The translations under genes and the position numbers were made by a program. Below, one piece after another: positions 47,519 to 56,566 of a DNA stretch of 64,000 nt. The notes below the pieces were generated by a model that was not told where the DNA came from, ran no database searches, and saw only the letters and a program-made list of their open reading frames with translations. Source of the stretch: Lachnospiraceae bacterium (GTDB taxonomy: Bacteria > Bacillota > Clostridia > Lachnospirales > Lachnospiraceae); the NCBI GenBank assembly GCA_910573755.1, contig CAJTBO010000026.1, positions 1-64,000 on the forward strand. Direction: 5' to 3'. The stretch's first letter is position 1. Each line of letters opens with the position of its first letter.

Positions 47519-47535
47519 TATCCGCACCGCAGATA
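47519..47535. repeat. Dispersed hairpin repeat copy with compensatory stem
   Basis: TATCCGC-ACC-GCAGATA keeps the ACC loop and inner GC pairs of the 12714 hairpin while the outer pairs change together (GT/AC to TATC/GATA). It lies in the spacer after the GH36 gene. Confidence 0.55.
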
Positions 47536-47561
47536 CCCTGCCCCATATATAAGGATAAAAG

Positions 47562-49751
47562 TTATAAAGTGGATACCCTCTTTAGATGGATCTGCACGGC
47601 TGCATCATCGCCCTTTATTTCGGGAAGCAGGATACCGCCTGCCATAAGCGCCGCTCCGGTATAAACGTTCTCCTCTCCCGCCACCTGATACTTTGCCTCT
47701 TTCGCAAGGCCGGCAAGCCTTATCCTTCTTCTCAGGGCATTCGGCTCCGCCCGGTATACCACACCCTGCACCAGTACCTGCTCCCCGTCCCTTGCCGCAA
47801 ACTCCCAGATCGACATATTGTCCTCCATAGGATCACACAGCCTGTAGTAAAGCCCGTTGTAGATCAGATCCTGATTTTTCCTGTATGTTTCCACCTGCCT
47901 GAAAACTTCCTGTTTTTCTTCTTCGCTCAGCATATTTAAATCCAGTTCGTAACCAAAGCTTCCCGCCATTGCAACCGTTCCTCTCGTCCCGATCGCCGAC
48001 ACCCTGCCGGTCTGATGGTTCGGCACTGCTGAAACATGCGCTCCCACCGTGGAAACCGGATAAAAGAAACTTGTTCCATACTGGATGATCGTTCTTTCAT
48101 AGGCATCCGTATCATCACTGCACCAGATCTGGGGACAGTAATACAGCATCCCCGCGTCAAACCTTCCTCCGCCGCCGCAGCAACCCTCAAACAACACATC
48201 CGGGAATTCTCCTGTCAGTTTCTCCAACAGTTCATAGAGTCCCAGTATATATCGATGCGGAAGTTCCAGCTGCCGGTCCTTCGGAAGCGTCGGCGTATAC
48301 CAGTCGCACATATTCCGGTTGATATCCCATTTTACATACTCGATATTGTTTTCCCGAAGGATATTGCTGATCACCTCATATAAGTACGCGATGACCTCCG
48401 GATTCGCCATATCCAGCGCAAGCTGATACCTGCCCCGCATCGGGTTTCTGCCCGGTATGCGGATCGCCCACCCGGGGTGGTTTCTGTACAGTTCGCTGTC
48501 CTCCGAAACCATTTCCGGTTCCATCCAGATCCCGAACTTCATGCCCAGTCTGTTGATCCTCTCCACCAGCCTGCCCAGACCGCCCTGCAGCTTTTCCTCG
48601 TTGACAAACCAGTCGCCCAGACCCGATATATCCGAATCCCGCTTGCCGAACCAGCCGTCATCCAACACCATCATATCGATGCCAAGCTTTGCCGCCTGTT
48701 TCGCTATCTCTTCGATCTTTGTATCGTTAAAGTCAAAATAAGTTGCTTCCCAGTTATTGATCAGCACCGGACGTTTTGACAGTTTGTATTTTCCTCTGCA
48801 CACATTGTTCCTGATCACCTGATGGAAGCGGTGCGAGAGTTCCCCGAAACCGTTCTCAGCGCAGGATAGGATCACCTCCGGCGCATAAAAGCTCTCGCCT
48901 TCCTCCAGTTTCCATGAAAAGGTATCCGGATGGATGCCCATCACAAGTCTCACCTGATCGAGCTGATCTCTTTCTATCTGCATCTGGAATCCTCCGCTGT
49001 ACATCAGCGCGGCTCCGATACAGAATCCCTTTTTCTCCGAAGTTCCCCTTTCGCACAGGATCACGGCAGGATTCTGCTGATGGCTTGACATCCCTCTGTT
49101 GCTGCCGCTCTCCTGAATCCCGTGGATCAGCGGCACCCTCTCAACCTGCCTCTCCTTTGTGTGCCTGCCGTGGAAGTGGATCCACTCCCAATCCCCGTAG
49201 GGAAAATCCATACACAGGCTGTGCACCCTGTTTAAGATCACGGGCGTTTTTCCCCGGTTCTGCACGACAACGCTTCTTGTAATGATATCTTCCTTTTCCA
49301 GCACGCCGTATTTCAGTATAACTTTTACGTCCGTCGCCGTGTCTTTTAAAACAATTTCCAGCGTTTCCGCCTCTTCCTCTCCCGCATACACCGCGGGCAG
49401 TCCCGGAATCTGATATTTTCCCTTTAAGATATGATATTCCTGATAACGCAGATCCAGAGCACAGCTTCCGTTTTCATGGGTAACGGACACCGCCGGCACC
49501 CGAAAATCCCCCACGCCGCCTACCGCATACTCCAGCGGCAATGTATCAAGGGAATATGTTCTCAGATTTTCCGCTTCATATATATTGCCGGAAAACCCCA
49601 CATCAGGATAATCCAGAAGATAATCCATCACATTGTCCGTTTTTGCTCCATACCATAAATGATTCAATACCCCGAAATGATCTGCCTTCATCTGGTAAAG
49701 GGTATTCGCTGTCTCAACATGAAACACACCATGTTCTACCGTTATTGCCAT
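47562..49751 (-). CDS. GH36 alpha-galactosidase
   Basis: Cytosolic hydrolase removing alpha-galactose from melibiose and raffinose-type sugars. About 729 residues, standard for bacterial GH36. Nucleophile in YVKWDINRNMCD; acid/base in WCSDDTDAYERTIIQYG; MVLDDGWFGKRD in the barrel. The start at 49751 is chosen because GGAGGG lies 10 bases upstream and MAITVEHGVF suits the family. Fourth gene of the operon after a solute-binding protein and two permeases, so it processes the imported sugar. Confidence 0.96.
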   Translation of the reverse strand: MAITVEHGVFHVETANTLYQMKADHFGVLNHLWYGAKTDNVMDYLLDYPDVGFSGNIYEAENLRTYSLDTLPLEYAVGGVGDFRVPAVSVTHENGSCALDLRYQEYHILKGKYQIPGLPAVYAGEEEAETLEIVLKDTATDVKVILKYGVLEKEDIITRSVVVQNRGKTPVILNRVHSLCMDFPYGDWEWIHFHGRHTKERQVERVPLIHGIQESGSNRGMSSHQQNPAVILCERGTSEKKGFCIGAALMYSGGFQMQIERDQLDQVRLVMGIHPDTFSWKLEEGESFYAPEVILSCAENGFGELSHRFHQVIRNNVCRGKYKLSKRPVLINNWEATYFDFNDTKIEEIAKQAAKLGIDMMVLDDGWFGKRDSDISGLGDWFVNEEKLQGGLGRLVERINRLGMKFGIWMEPEMVSEDSELYRNHPGWAIRIPGRNPMRGRYQLALDMANPEVIAYLYEVISNILRENNIEYVKWDINRNMCDWYTPTLPKDRQLELPHRYILGLYELLEKLTGEFPDVLFEGCCGGGGRFDAGMLYYCPQIWCSDDTDAYERTIIQYGTSFFYPVSTVGAHVSAVPNHQTGRVSAIGTRGTVAMAGSFGYELDLNMLSEEEKQEVFRQVETYRKNQDLIYNGLYYRLCDPMEDNMSIWEFAARDGEQVLVQGVVYRAEPNALRRRIRLAGLAKEAKYQVAGEENVYTGAALMAGGILLPEIKGDDAAVQIHLKRVSTL

Positions 49752-49955
49752 ACCAAAACTTCCCTCCACTGTCTGTTTTTATTTCTATTGGTTTTATTGA
49801 AACCGGCACCCCTGCCGTTTTCAGCGGGGATACCGGTTATTCAAGTAATTATCATTATAGCATATTTTTCCAATTTACAACCGGCAGATAGCAGAAAGCT
49901 TCTGTTCTCAGTCACTGTCCGCAGTTCAGACATGAACCGGACACAGCTTCTTTGA

Positions 49956-50795
49956 TTATCCTTTCACCGCTCCGTTTGCAACGCCGTTTAAGATCTGCTT
50001 CTGGCATACGATATAGAACAGCAGGATCGGAATGAGCGCCAATATATAGGAAGCAAACGCCAGGTTATAGTTTGTACCGAACTGCGTCTGGAAGTTCAGC
50101 TGTGCCAGCGGCAGTGTGTTGATTCCTGTACCTGACATGATAACAAGCGGTGTCATTACATCGTTCCATGTACCCAGCGCTGTCAGGATCGCAACCGTTG
50201 CATGCATCGGGGACATCATCGGGAAAATCACCTTCCAGTAGGTAGTCCATGTGGTCGCTCCGTCAATATATGCAGCCTCTTCCAGTGCCAACGGTATATT
50301 TTTTAAATATCCTGTATAAAGCATCACATTCATCGGCATATAGAATACCACATACAGCAGGATAACGCCGAGTCTGTTGCCCAGTCCCATCTGCGCCGTC
50401 TGTTTTACCAGGGGCATCATCAGGATAGCGAAAGGTACGAACATACCGCTTACGATGTAGAGATAGATAAACTTAAACCCCTTTCTCTCCGCCATGCCTC
50501 TTCCGATCGCATAGCCCGCGATGGAATGGATCACAATAGCGATGACGATGGTGGCGATTGTAATCAGAAGGCTGTTCCCGAGGGAGCGCCAGAAGTCGGT
50601 CACTTCCATAGCCTGTCTGAAATTCTCGAAACTCCATGTCGACGGGAACGCCAGCGCTCCTGCCACATCGTTTGTCATTTCACTGGGCTGCTTGAAGGCA
50701 ATGATAAATGCCATATATAAGGGAAAGAATACGGTTATGGTGCCTAATATCAGAACGACCGTCAGCACCCAGTTTGTTCTTTTTTCTTCCTTCAT
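49956..50795 (-). CDS. Sugar ABC transporter permease (MsmG/MalG type)
   Basis: 279 residues with six membrane helices. The EAA loop reads EEAAYIDGATTWTTYWKVIFPMM, which contacts the ATPase. The C-terminus ends GVANGAVKG as in the family. It overlaps the upstream permease gene by one base. Works with the other permease and solute-binding protein to import alpha-galactosides. No ATPase gene is in the operon; a shared MsmK-type ATPase encoded elsewhere is expected. Confidence 0.94.
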   Translation of the reverse strand: MKEEKRTNWVLTVVLILGTITVFFPLYMAFIIAFKQPSEMTNDVAGALAFPSTWSFENFRQAMEVTDFWRSLGNSLLITIATIVIAIVIHSIAGYAIGRGMAERKGFKFIYLYIVSGMFVPFAILMMPLVKQTAQMGLGNRLGVILLYVVFYMPMNVMLYTGYLKNIPLALEEAAYIDGATTWTTYWKVIFPMMSPMHATVAILTALGTWNDVMTPLVIMSGTGINTLPLAQLNFQTQFGTNYNLAFASYILALIPILLFYIVCQKQILNGVANGAVKG

Positions 50796-51670
50796 TATAA
50801 CTGTTCCTCCTTCTTATTCATGATCGTCAGCTGAGCCACGGTTATTCCTACTATTACAAGGAAGAATATCACTGCGTTCGCACTCTGGAAACCGAACTGT
50901 CCGCCGTCCATACCGTTTCTGTAGATCAGGTAGGAAATGGATTCCGTGCTCTGCGCAGGACCGCCCTTTGTCAGGGACATGATCTGGTCAAATACCATCA
51001 GAAGATTCTTTGTGCTGAGTACAAGGTTGATCGTCAAAAACGGGATCACAAGGGGCAGCGTCACTTTCCAGAATTCCTGCCATTTTGTCGCGCCGTCCAG
51101 ATTACTTGCCTCATATACATCCTCCGGCACCGTCTGAAGGCCGGATATGTAAATAATGGTGTTTGTCGCCACCGCCTGCCATACGCCAACGATCAAAACA
51201 CCGATCCATGCGTATTTCTCACTGGCAAGGATACTGTTCTGTATCCAGCTGATATTCAATGCGTTACCTACCGCCGGAACGATATAAGTAAAGAAGAAAC
51301 TGAAGATGTAACCGATAACGAGCCCCCCCAGAATGTTCGGTACAAAGTAGATACCTCTGAGTGCACTCTTGAAACGGATCTGACTGTTCAGCCCCAGCGC
51401 CATGATCAGGCTCAGTACATTGACAAGCACTGTTCCCACCAGCGCGTATTTGAAGGTAAACAGGTAACTCTTGCCTACTCTGAGATCCGTAAACAGATCC
51501 TTATAGTTTCTGAATCCCACGTAGTCATAACCGCCGTAACCACGGTAATTGGTAAAGCTGTACATAAATCCCTTCAGCATGGGAAGTGTATTAAATGTGA
51601 AGAACAATAAAACTACCGGTATGGTAATTGCCCAGAATGTTTTTTCCCGGGTGGTCATTTTACTTTTCAT
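50795..51670 (-). CDS. Sugar ABC transporter permease (MsmF/MalF type)
   Basis: 291 residues, six membrane helices, EAA loop EASNLDGATKWQEFWKVTLP. The N-terminus TFWAITIPVVLLFFTFNTLP is typical of MsmF/UgpA. Translationally coupled to the downstream permease (1-base overlap). Located 27 bp after the solute-binding protein gene. Confidence 0.94.
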   Translation of the reverse strand: MKSKMTTREKTFWAITIPVVLLFFTFNTLPMLKGFMYSFTNYRGYGGYDYVGFRNYKDLFTDLRVGKSYLFTFKYALVGTVLVNVLSLIMALGLNSQIRFKSALRGIYFVPNILGGLVIGYIFSFFFTYIVPAVGNALNISWIQNSILASEKYAWIGVLIVGVWQAVATNTIIYISGLQTVPEDVYEASNLDGATKWQEFWKVTLPLVIPFLTINLVLSTKNLLMVFDQIMSLTKGGPAQSTESISYLIYRNGMDGGQFGFQSANAVIFFLVIVGITVAQLTIMNKKEEQL

Positions 51671-51697
51671 AGTAAAACCTTTTCCTTTCTTTATTTT

Positions 51698-52984
51698 TTA
51701 TTGTGCATTCTGATACTGCTGTACTTTCCAGATCAGATCCTTGTTATATCTGGTCCAGTCCGAATCAAACCGTGCCAGGAATGTATCAACGGCACTGTCG
51801 CTCTCGTCCAGCAGGAAAGTCTGGATCATAGCATCCACGCTCATCTCACTGGGATAGTGGTGATCCTGATAGTCCGTCATTCTGCCTGCCTCTATGTACG
51901 CTCTCATACCTTCCAGCTCAGCGGGAATTTCAAAGTCGCCTTCCTTGCAGGCGATACCGCCCTGATCGTCAAGGTATATATTGATCGTCTCATCCTCATA
52001 GAGGAACCGCAGTACTTCATACACCGCCTCTTTATTCTTTGTCTCTTTCATAACGCAGAACTGCAGGTCGATACCGGAGTTCAGTACATTGTCCTCTTCC
52101 GCCTCATTTGCCGGGAATGTAAAGGAGTCAATATTCATATCGGGATTTACCGATTTGATCTGAGGGATCGCATAGTTACCGATCGTATACATTGCGGATT
52201 CTCCTCTTGCAAAAGCGGTACATGCATCATTATAACCGTATGCGTAAGGATTGGGCTCCGCATACTGCAGAAGCGCTTCCGTCTTCTCCGCCACTTCACG
52301 GTAGTTATCCGTAAAGGTTGTATTTCCCTGATTCACCTGGGCACAGGTATCAGACGGTGTAAGGCCTACCGCCAGCGCGTTCCAGGGCGCCAGACAGGTC
52401 CAGGTGTCCTTATAGCCAAGATACAGAGGCTGGATGCCTTCTGATTCGATCTGTTCACAGAGCGCCGTAAATTCCGACCATGTTTCCGGGATCTCCCAGC
52501 CGTGCTCCTCAAACATATTCTTATTGTAGAGAACGCCCGCAGCATTCGCCACATAAGGAAGCGCGTAAATGCCGTCCTGCGGAATGAATTCCAGTTCCTT
52601 GTCCATGTTTGCATAAGCCTGTTTCACATCTGCCGTTACGTCCAGATCAGAGATGTCCATAAACAATTCTGCATCCAGGAAGTTGGAATAATTGATATCG
52701 CCGCCGATTCCTACGATATCAGGATAGTTCTCCCTGATAAATCTTGTTTTTAAAATCGTCATTGCTTCATTAGGCGAGTTGATCGTCAAATGGATATCAT
52801 CATGGGTCTCATTGAAACGAGCCTCGATCTTCTCCATTGCCGCCACCGCCTCCGGTTTGTAAGACACTAACTCTACCTCGATCTTACCGTCCGATGCTGT
52901 CTGTCCGCAGCCTGTCAGACCTGCCACACAGAGCACAAGCCCGAACGCTGCTGCTGCTTTTTTGGCAATCTTTCTTTTTGACAT
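51698..52984 (-). CDS. Extracellular sugar-binding lipoprotein (MsmE/RafE type)
   Basis: 428 residues. The lipoprotein signal ends CVAGLTGCGQ, where the cysteine would be lipidated. The mature part is a family 1 solute-binding protein (GIYALPYVANAAGVLYNKNMF, YLGYKDTWTCLAPWNALA). It captures oligosaccharides outside the cell for the two permeases. First gene of the operon, start behind AGGAAGGAAGAGG, divergent from the AraC regulator. Context with GH36 indicates raffinose/melibiose-type substrates. Confidence 0.93.
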   Translation of the reverse strand: MSKRKIAKKAAAAFGLVLCVAGLTGCGQTASDGKIEVELVSYKPEAVAAMEKIEARFNETHDDIHLTINSPNEAMTILKTRFIRENYPDIVGIGGDINYSNFLDAELFMDISDLDVTADVKQAYANMDKELEFIPQDGIYALPYVANAAGVLYNKNMFEEHGWEIPETWSEFTALCEQIESEGIQPLYLGYKDTWTCLAPWNALAVGLTPSDTCAQVNQGNTTFTDNYREVAEKTEALLQYAEPNPYAYGYNDACTAFARGESAMYTIGNYAIPQIKSVNPDMNIDSFTFPANEAEEDNVLNSGIDLQFCVMKETKNKEAVYEVLRFLYEDETINIYLDDQGGIACKEGDFEIPAELEGMRAYIEAGRMTDYQDHHYPSEMSVDAMIQTFLLDESDSAVDTFLARFDSDWTRYNKDLIWKVQQYQNAQ

Positions 52985-53050
52985 ATTTCCCTCTTCCTTC
53001 CTATGTTATTTTGTAACTTTTTTTGGTAATTTTATTTTAACATACCTTTA

Positions 53051-53117
53051 TGCTATCAAAAATAGCACTGTTTTTCATATTTTATTCCAATATGCTATAT
53101 TTCATGCTATAATAGCA
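53051..53117. promoter_or_regulatory. Five TGCTAT/ATAGCA operator half-sites in divergent promoter
   Basis: TGCTAT occurs at 53051, 53093 and 53105, and its complement ATAGCA at 53062 and 53112. They give two palindromes: TGCTAT-5 nt-ATAGCA, and TGCTAT overlapping TATAAT then ATAGCA. TATAAT at 53108-53113 is a likely -10 for the AraC gene. The sites probably bind the AraC-family regulator and control both directions; the binding protein is inferred. Confidence 0.6.
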
Positions 53118-53157
53118 AAAGATATCGCATTCGGATATATGCGCTGACATTGAGCAG

Positions 53158-53287
53158 TGTCAAAAAGGGAAATATAAATTTTTGTCATGCCTGCATGTAA
53201 GAAAATTTATACTTGACTTTTTTGACAGGACTACGCAGTTACATAGTCCATGCGAACGCTCGACATGAGGAAAATCGCAGATTTTCC
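53158..53287. repeat. Cluster of three hairpins before the AraC gene
   Basis: A ~70-bp imperfect palindrome has outer arms TGTCAAAAA/TTTTTTGACA (53158-53166, 53218-53227), inner arms TATAAATTTT/AAAATTTATA (53173-53182, 53202-53211) and an ATGC-CT-GCAT centre. It is followed by GGACTA/TAGTCC (53228-53249) and GGAAAATC-GCA-GATTTTCC (53269-53287). It may be a small palindromic mobile repeat or a structured leader of the regulator mRNA. Confidence 0.65.
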
Positions 53288-53334
53288 GAATGGCACTGCG
53301 GATTAACGGAAATCACAGCAAAAGGAGAACCTTT

Positions 53335-54177
53335 ATGAGCAATATTTTCTTTAATATATTCCCCAGCGAGAATTTCATCGATCTGGATATGTATCAGCAT
53401 GGTTATGAGCAGTGCGATCCCGGCCACTCCTTTGGTCCTCTTGCCCGAAACCATTATCTTTTTCATTATGTCCTCTCCGGCACCGGCACGCTGATGGCGG
53501 ACAATTCCAAAGGAGAGACGCAGACCTTCTCCATTAAGAGCGGCCAGGGTTTTTTGATCTTTCCCGGGCAGATCAATACTTATTTTGCCGATAACCGTCT
53601 TCCCTGGGAGTATATGTGGATCGAGTTTGACGGCCTGCGGGTGAAGGAAGCGCTTGATCTGACGGAACTTTCTCTGGATACGCCGGTATACCATCCCCAT
53701 TCCAAAGAACTGCGGGAAATGCTGATGCAGGAGATGGACTATATTGTCCATCACCCCAAAGAATCCCCTATGCATCTGATGGGGCATCTTTATCTTTTTC
53801 TGGATTACCTCGCCCGCTCCGCCAAGCGGACCACGCCTGTGCACAGCAGTAAGATGAGCGACTATTATATAAAAGAAGCGATCAATTTCATCGAGCAGAA
53901 TTTCCAGAACAATATATCCATAGAGGAGATCGCCGCGGTATGCGGCATCAACCGGAGTTATTTCGGCAAGATCTTCCGCAACACGGTGGGACGCTCTCCG
54001 CAGGAATTTCTGATGCATTACCGGATGGTAAAGGCGACGGAACTTCTGAAACTGACCTCGCTTTCCATTGCGGATATCGGTTCCGCCGTCGGGTATGAAA
54101 ACCAGCTTCATTTTTCCCGGGCGTTTAAAGGCGTTTATAAAGTTCCGCCGAGAGAATGGAGAAATCAGCATAAATAA
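53335..54177 (+). CDS. AraC family transcriptional regulator (MsmR/RafR type)
   Basis: 280 residues: N-terminal sugar-sensing cupin domain (HYLFHYVLSGTGTLMAD and QGFLIFPGQINTYFAD) and C-terminal double helix-turn-helix (SIEEIAAVCGINRSYFGKIF, SIADIGSAVGYENQLHFSRA). The start at 53335 follows AAAGGAGAA. Divergent from the solute-binding protein, permease and GH36 operon, so it very likely activates that operon when alpha-galactosides are present. TGCTAT sites in the shared promoter region are candidate operators. Confidence 0.92.
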   Translation: MSNIFFNIFPSENFIDLDMYQHGYEQCDPGHSFGPLARNHYLFHYVLSGTGTLMADNSKGETQTFSIKSGQGFLIFPGQINTYFADNRLPWEYMWIEFDGLRVKEALDLTELSLDTPVYHPHSKELREMLMQEMDYIVHHPKESPMHLMGHLYLFLDYLARSAKRTTPVHSSKMSDYYIKEAINFIEQNFQNNISIEEIAAVCGINRSYFGKIFRNTVGRSPQEFLMHYRMVKATELLKLTSLSIADIGSAVGYENQLHFSRAFKGVYKVPPREWRNQHK

Positions 54178-54331
54178 GAGTGGATATGGCAGGCAGGCGC
54201 CAGAAGAGCGCACTATACCGATAACGATTTAAAGAAATCTTAAAGACTTCATAAAAGACTTTTCATAGAGAAATTGATATGATCGTACAGAGTAATATTA
54301 TCAGTCCAAAGTCGAAGGGGGACAGTCTTTT

Positions 54332-55114
54332 ATGAGTATTTTCGCATTAAAATGCATCGCATTGTATCTGATGGTTTTAGATCATATCGGACTTTATTTC
54401 GAGAGTTATATGCCCTATGGGCTTTCTATGGCTCTTCGGATTTTAGGGCGGATGAGTTATCCGTTATTTTTGTTCTGTATGACGCAGGGATACCGGCACA
54501 CAAGAAGCAGGAAAAAATATCTGCTGCGGCTTTATCTTGGCAGTCTGTTTATGACGGGGTTTATCCTGTTTGTGGACGCGTTTTTTCCCACGGAAGGAAT
54601 GGGATACGGATATCACAATATCTTTTTATCTTTGTTTCTTGTGGGAATTCTGATCAGTACGATCGAGGCGTTTCAGAAGGATCGGAAAACAGGGCTGATC
54701 ATGACAGGATGTGTTTTTGTTTCCCAGCTCCTGTACTATATCGCCCCCGATTTTCTGCCCGTGCTGCGGCATTACAGCGGAGATGTCCGCACCGGCATCA
54801 TGCCCAATCTCGCACTCAATGAGTATGGACTGATGTTTATCATTCTCGGGCTCTGTATGTATTTTCTGTGGGAAAAGAAAGAAGTTTTTACTGTTGTCTA
54901 TCTGCTCTTTTGTATCGCGCAGTACAGCGAAGAAGCTTTAAATTTAAACGGCGAATTTTCCGAATTTCCTACTCAGTGGTTTATGGTGCTCGCCCTGCCT
55001 CTGATCCTCCGCTATAACGGAAAACGGGGCAGGAGTTTTAAATATTTCTTCTATATCTTCTATCCTGCCCATACGTTTTTATTGTTTTATCTGGGGAATT
55101 TTGTGTGGAAATAA
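54332..55114 (+). CDS. TraX family membrane protein
   Basis: 260 residues with eight or more hydrophobic helices. The N-terminus ALKCIALYLMVLDHIGLYF and LRILGRMSYPLFLFCMTQGY are typical of TraX proteins, the family that includes the F-plasmid pilin acetylase. Chromosomal copies in Clostridia are common without conjugation genes nearby; the true substrate is unknown. Start behind GGGGGA. No partner gene is obvious. Confidence 0.85.
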   Translation: MSIFALKCIALYLMVLDHIGLYFESYMPYGLSMALRILGRMSYPLFLFCMTQGYRHTRSRKKYLLRLYLGSLFMTGFILFVDAFFPTEGMGYGYHNIFLSLFLVGILISTIEAFQKDRKTGLIMTGCVFVSQLLYYIAPDFLPVLRHYSGDVRTGIMPNLALNEYGLMFIILGLCMYFLWEKKEVFTVVYLLFCIAQYSEEALNLNGEFSEFPTQWFMVLALPLILRYNGKRGRSFKYFFYIFYPAHTFLLFYLGNFVWK

Positions 55115-55181
55115 GCCGGCTGCAATTTTCCATCATCTGGCACAGGCTTCTGATACCGAGGCCTGTTTTTTCCTGTTTGAA

Positions 55182-55679
55182 TCACTTCGCTGCTGCCATA
55201 TTACATCTATCCCACAGTTCATCCCGATACGAAAATACTCCTTTTGTGATTTGCCTTACCTTAAAACCAGCTTTTTCATAGCACCGCTTCGCCGGAAGGT
55301 TTTCGGGAAATACATTCAGTTGGACAACCTGTGCCCCTGTTATTGTAAAGGCATACTGCAGGGCAAGCCGCAGCATTCTTTCACCGTACCCCCTTCCCCT
55401 TTTTGTATTATCCACGATCACATATTTCAAAAATCCTGTATTATTGCTTACATCAATACAATAGCAGAAAAAACCTGCCGGCGTCCCGTCATCCTCCGTC
55501 GCCACATAGGCGCTGTCAGTCCAGTCCCGCTCATTCTCCCTCAATGTCCGATGCAGATTTTCCTTTGTCATGGGGTAAGGTATGTAATTGCCGCACCACA
55601 TGGCGTGCGCCCTTTCGTTATCAATCCATTTTTCCAGATATGGATAATCTTTGTCTTCTATATAAGGTCTTATTCGCAT
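55182..55679 (-). CDS. GNAT family N-acetyltransferase
   Basis: 165 residues; transfers acetyl from acetyl-CoA to an unidentified amine. The core has FLKYVIVDNTKRGRGYGERML (acetyl-CoA loop) and LNVFPENLPAKRCYEKAGF near the C-terminus. The start at 55679 is preferred because AGGTG precedes it. It stands alone between the TraX-like gene and thiN. Confidence 0.88.
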   Translation of the reverse strand: MRIRPYIEDKDYPYLEKWIDNERAHAMWCGNYIPYPMTKENLHRTLRENERDWTDSAYVATEDDGTPAGFFCYCIDVSNNTGFLKYVIVDNTKRGRGYGERMLRLALQYAFTITGAQVVQLNVFPENLPAKRCYEKAGFKVRQITKGVFSYRDELWDRCNMAAAK

Positions 55680-55803
55680 GTTTTCACCTGTCTCCTGCAC
55701 TGTTTTAAATATATATCTTCCACATAAATTTATCTCTTATTAAAATATTCAAGCTTTATTACATCTGTAAGTTAAATTTCAGGTATGATCTGCAGATGTA
55801 ATA

Positions 55804-56436
55804 TCAGGGCAATACTATATTTTGAGGGAAACAGATCAGCAGTGTCCCCTTTTTCACGGATATCCTGCTCTCTTTCCCGATAAATTCATTGCTCACTCCC
55901 AGCGGAAAACTGTTTGTCAAAGTTGCATTATGCAGCTCGTATTTCAAATTCCGCAGATACACTCCCACGGATTTCTCCGAATGGGAAAATATTGATACAT
56001 AGCCGGATGCTCCCGCATCAAAAACAAGTTCCCTGTCTGTGATCATCGTCAGCACGCAGTCTTTATGGAACAGATATCCCTGCATCTTATTCTCCGCCAG
56101 ATAAGCCAGCATCTGCAGATTCGCGATCGTATGATCGAACCTTCCGCCTGTTCCGCAGTAAATATAAAATCGATCATACCCTGCCTTTATACCCTCTTTT
56201 ACTGCCATAAACATATCCGTATCGTCTTTCTCAGCGGGCAGTTTCAGCACGTTGCCTTTATCCGGTACATAATTCAGCGTATCAAAATCTCCTACGATCA
56301 GATCAGGATCGGTTCCTTTCTCTTCCAGATAATGCAGCCCCGCGTCCGCCGCGATCACATAATCTTCTTTTTCCGGTTTAAAATCCAGTCCATAGTTTTC
56401 ACCGGCTCCCACCACATAACAAATGCCCTTTTTCAT
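55804..56436 (-). CDS. thiN: Thiamine pyrophosphokinase
   Basis: Converts thiamine to thiamine pyrophosphate using ATP. About 210 residues, usual length. Motifs are DPDLIVGDFDTLNYV and KLPAEKDDTDMFMAVKEGI in the catalytic domain, with YCGTGGRFDHTIANLQ and a C-terminal thiamine-binding beta domain. The start at 56436 follows a GGGGTGG site; an upstream ATG in frame lacks one. It is downstream of recQ with 130 bp between them. Confidence 0.92.
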   Translation of the reverse strand: MKKGICYVVGAGENYGLDFKPEKEDYVIAADAGLHYLEEKGTDPDLIVGDFDTLNYVPDKGNVLKLPAEKDDTDMFMAVKEGIKAGYDRFYIYCGTGGRFDHTIANLQMLAYLAENKMQGYLFHKDCVLTMITDRELVFDAGASGYVSIFSHSEKSVGVYLRNLKYELHNATLTNSFPLGVSNEFIGKESRISVKKGTLLICFPQNIVLP

Positions 56437-56566
56437 CCAGCCACCCCTATCCTTCATCCGCCTTCTGCAAGCTTCTTGTTTTTCCGCAGACAGGTTATTT
56501 TCTATGCCCACTTCCAGCGCTTACAATACGTTCTCCATTCTAATATGTTTTTTATCATTCTTCTCC

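Noticed and set aside
53239-54213. Open frame of 324 codons opposite the AraC regulator
   Set aside because: It overlaps a clear AraC protein with ribosome site; the antisense product has no recognisable fold.
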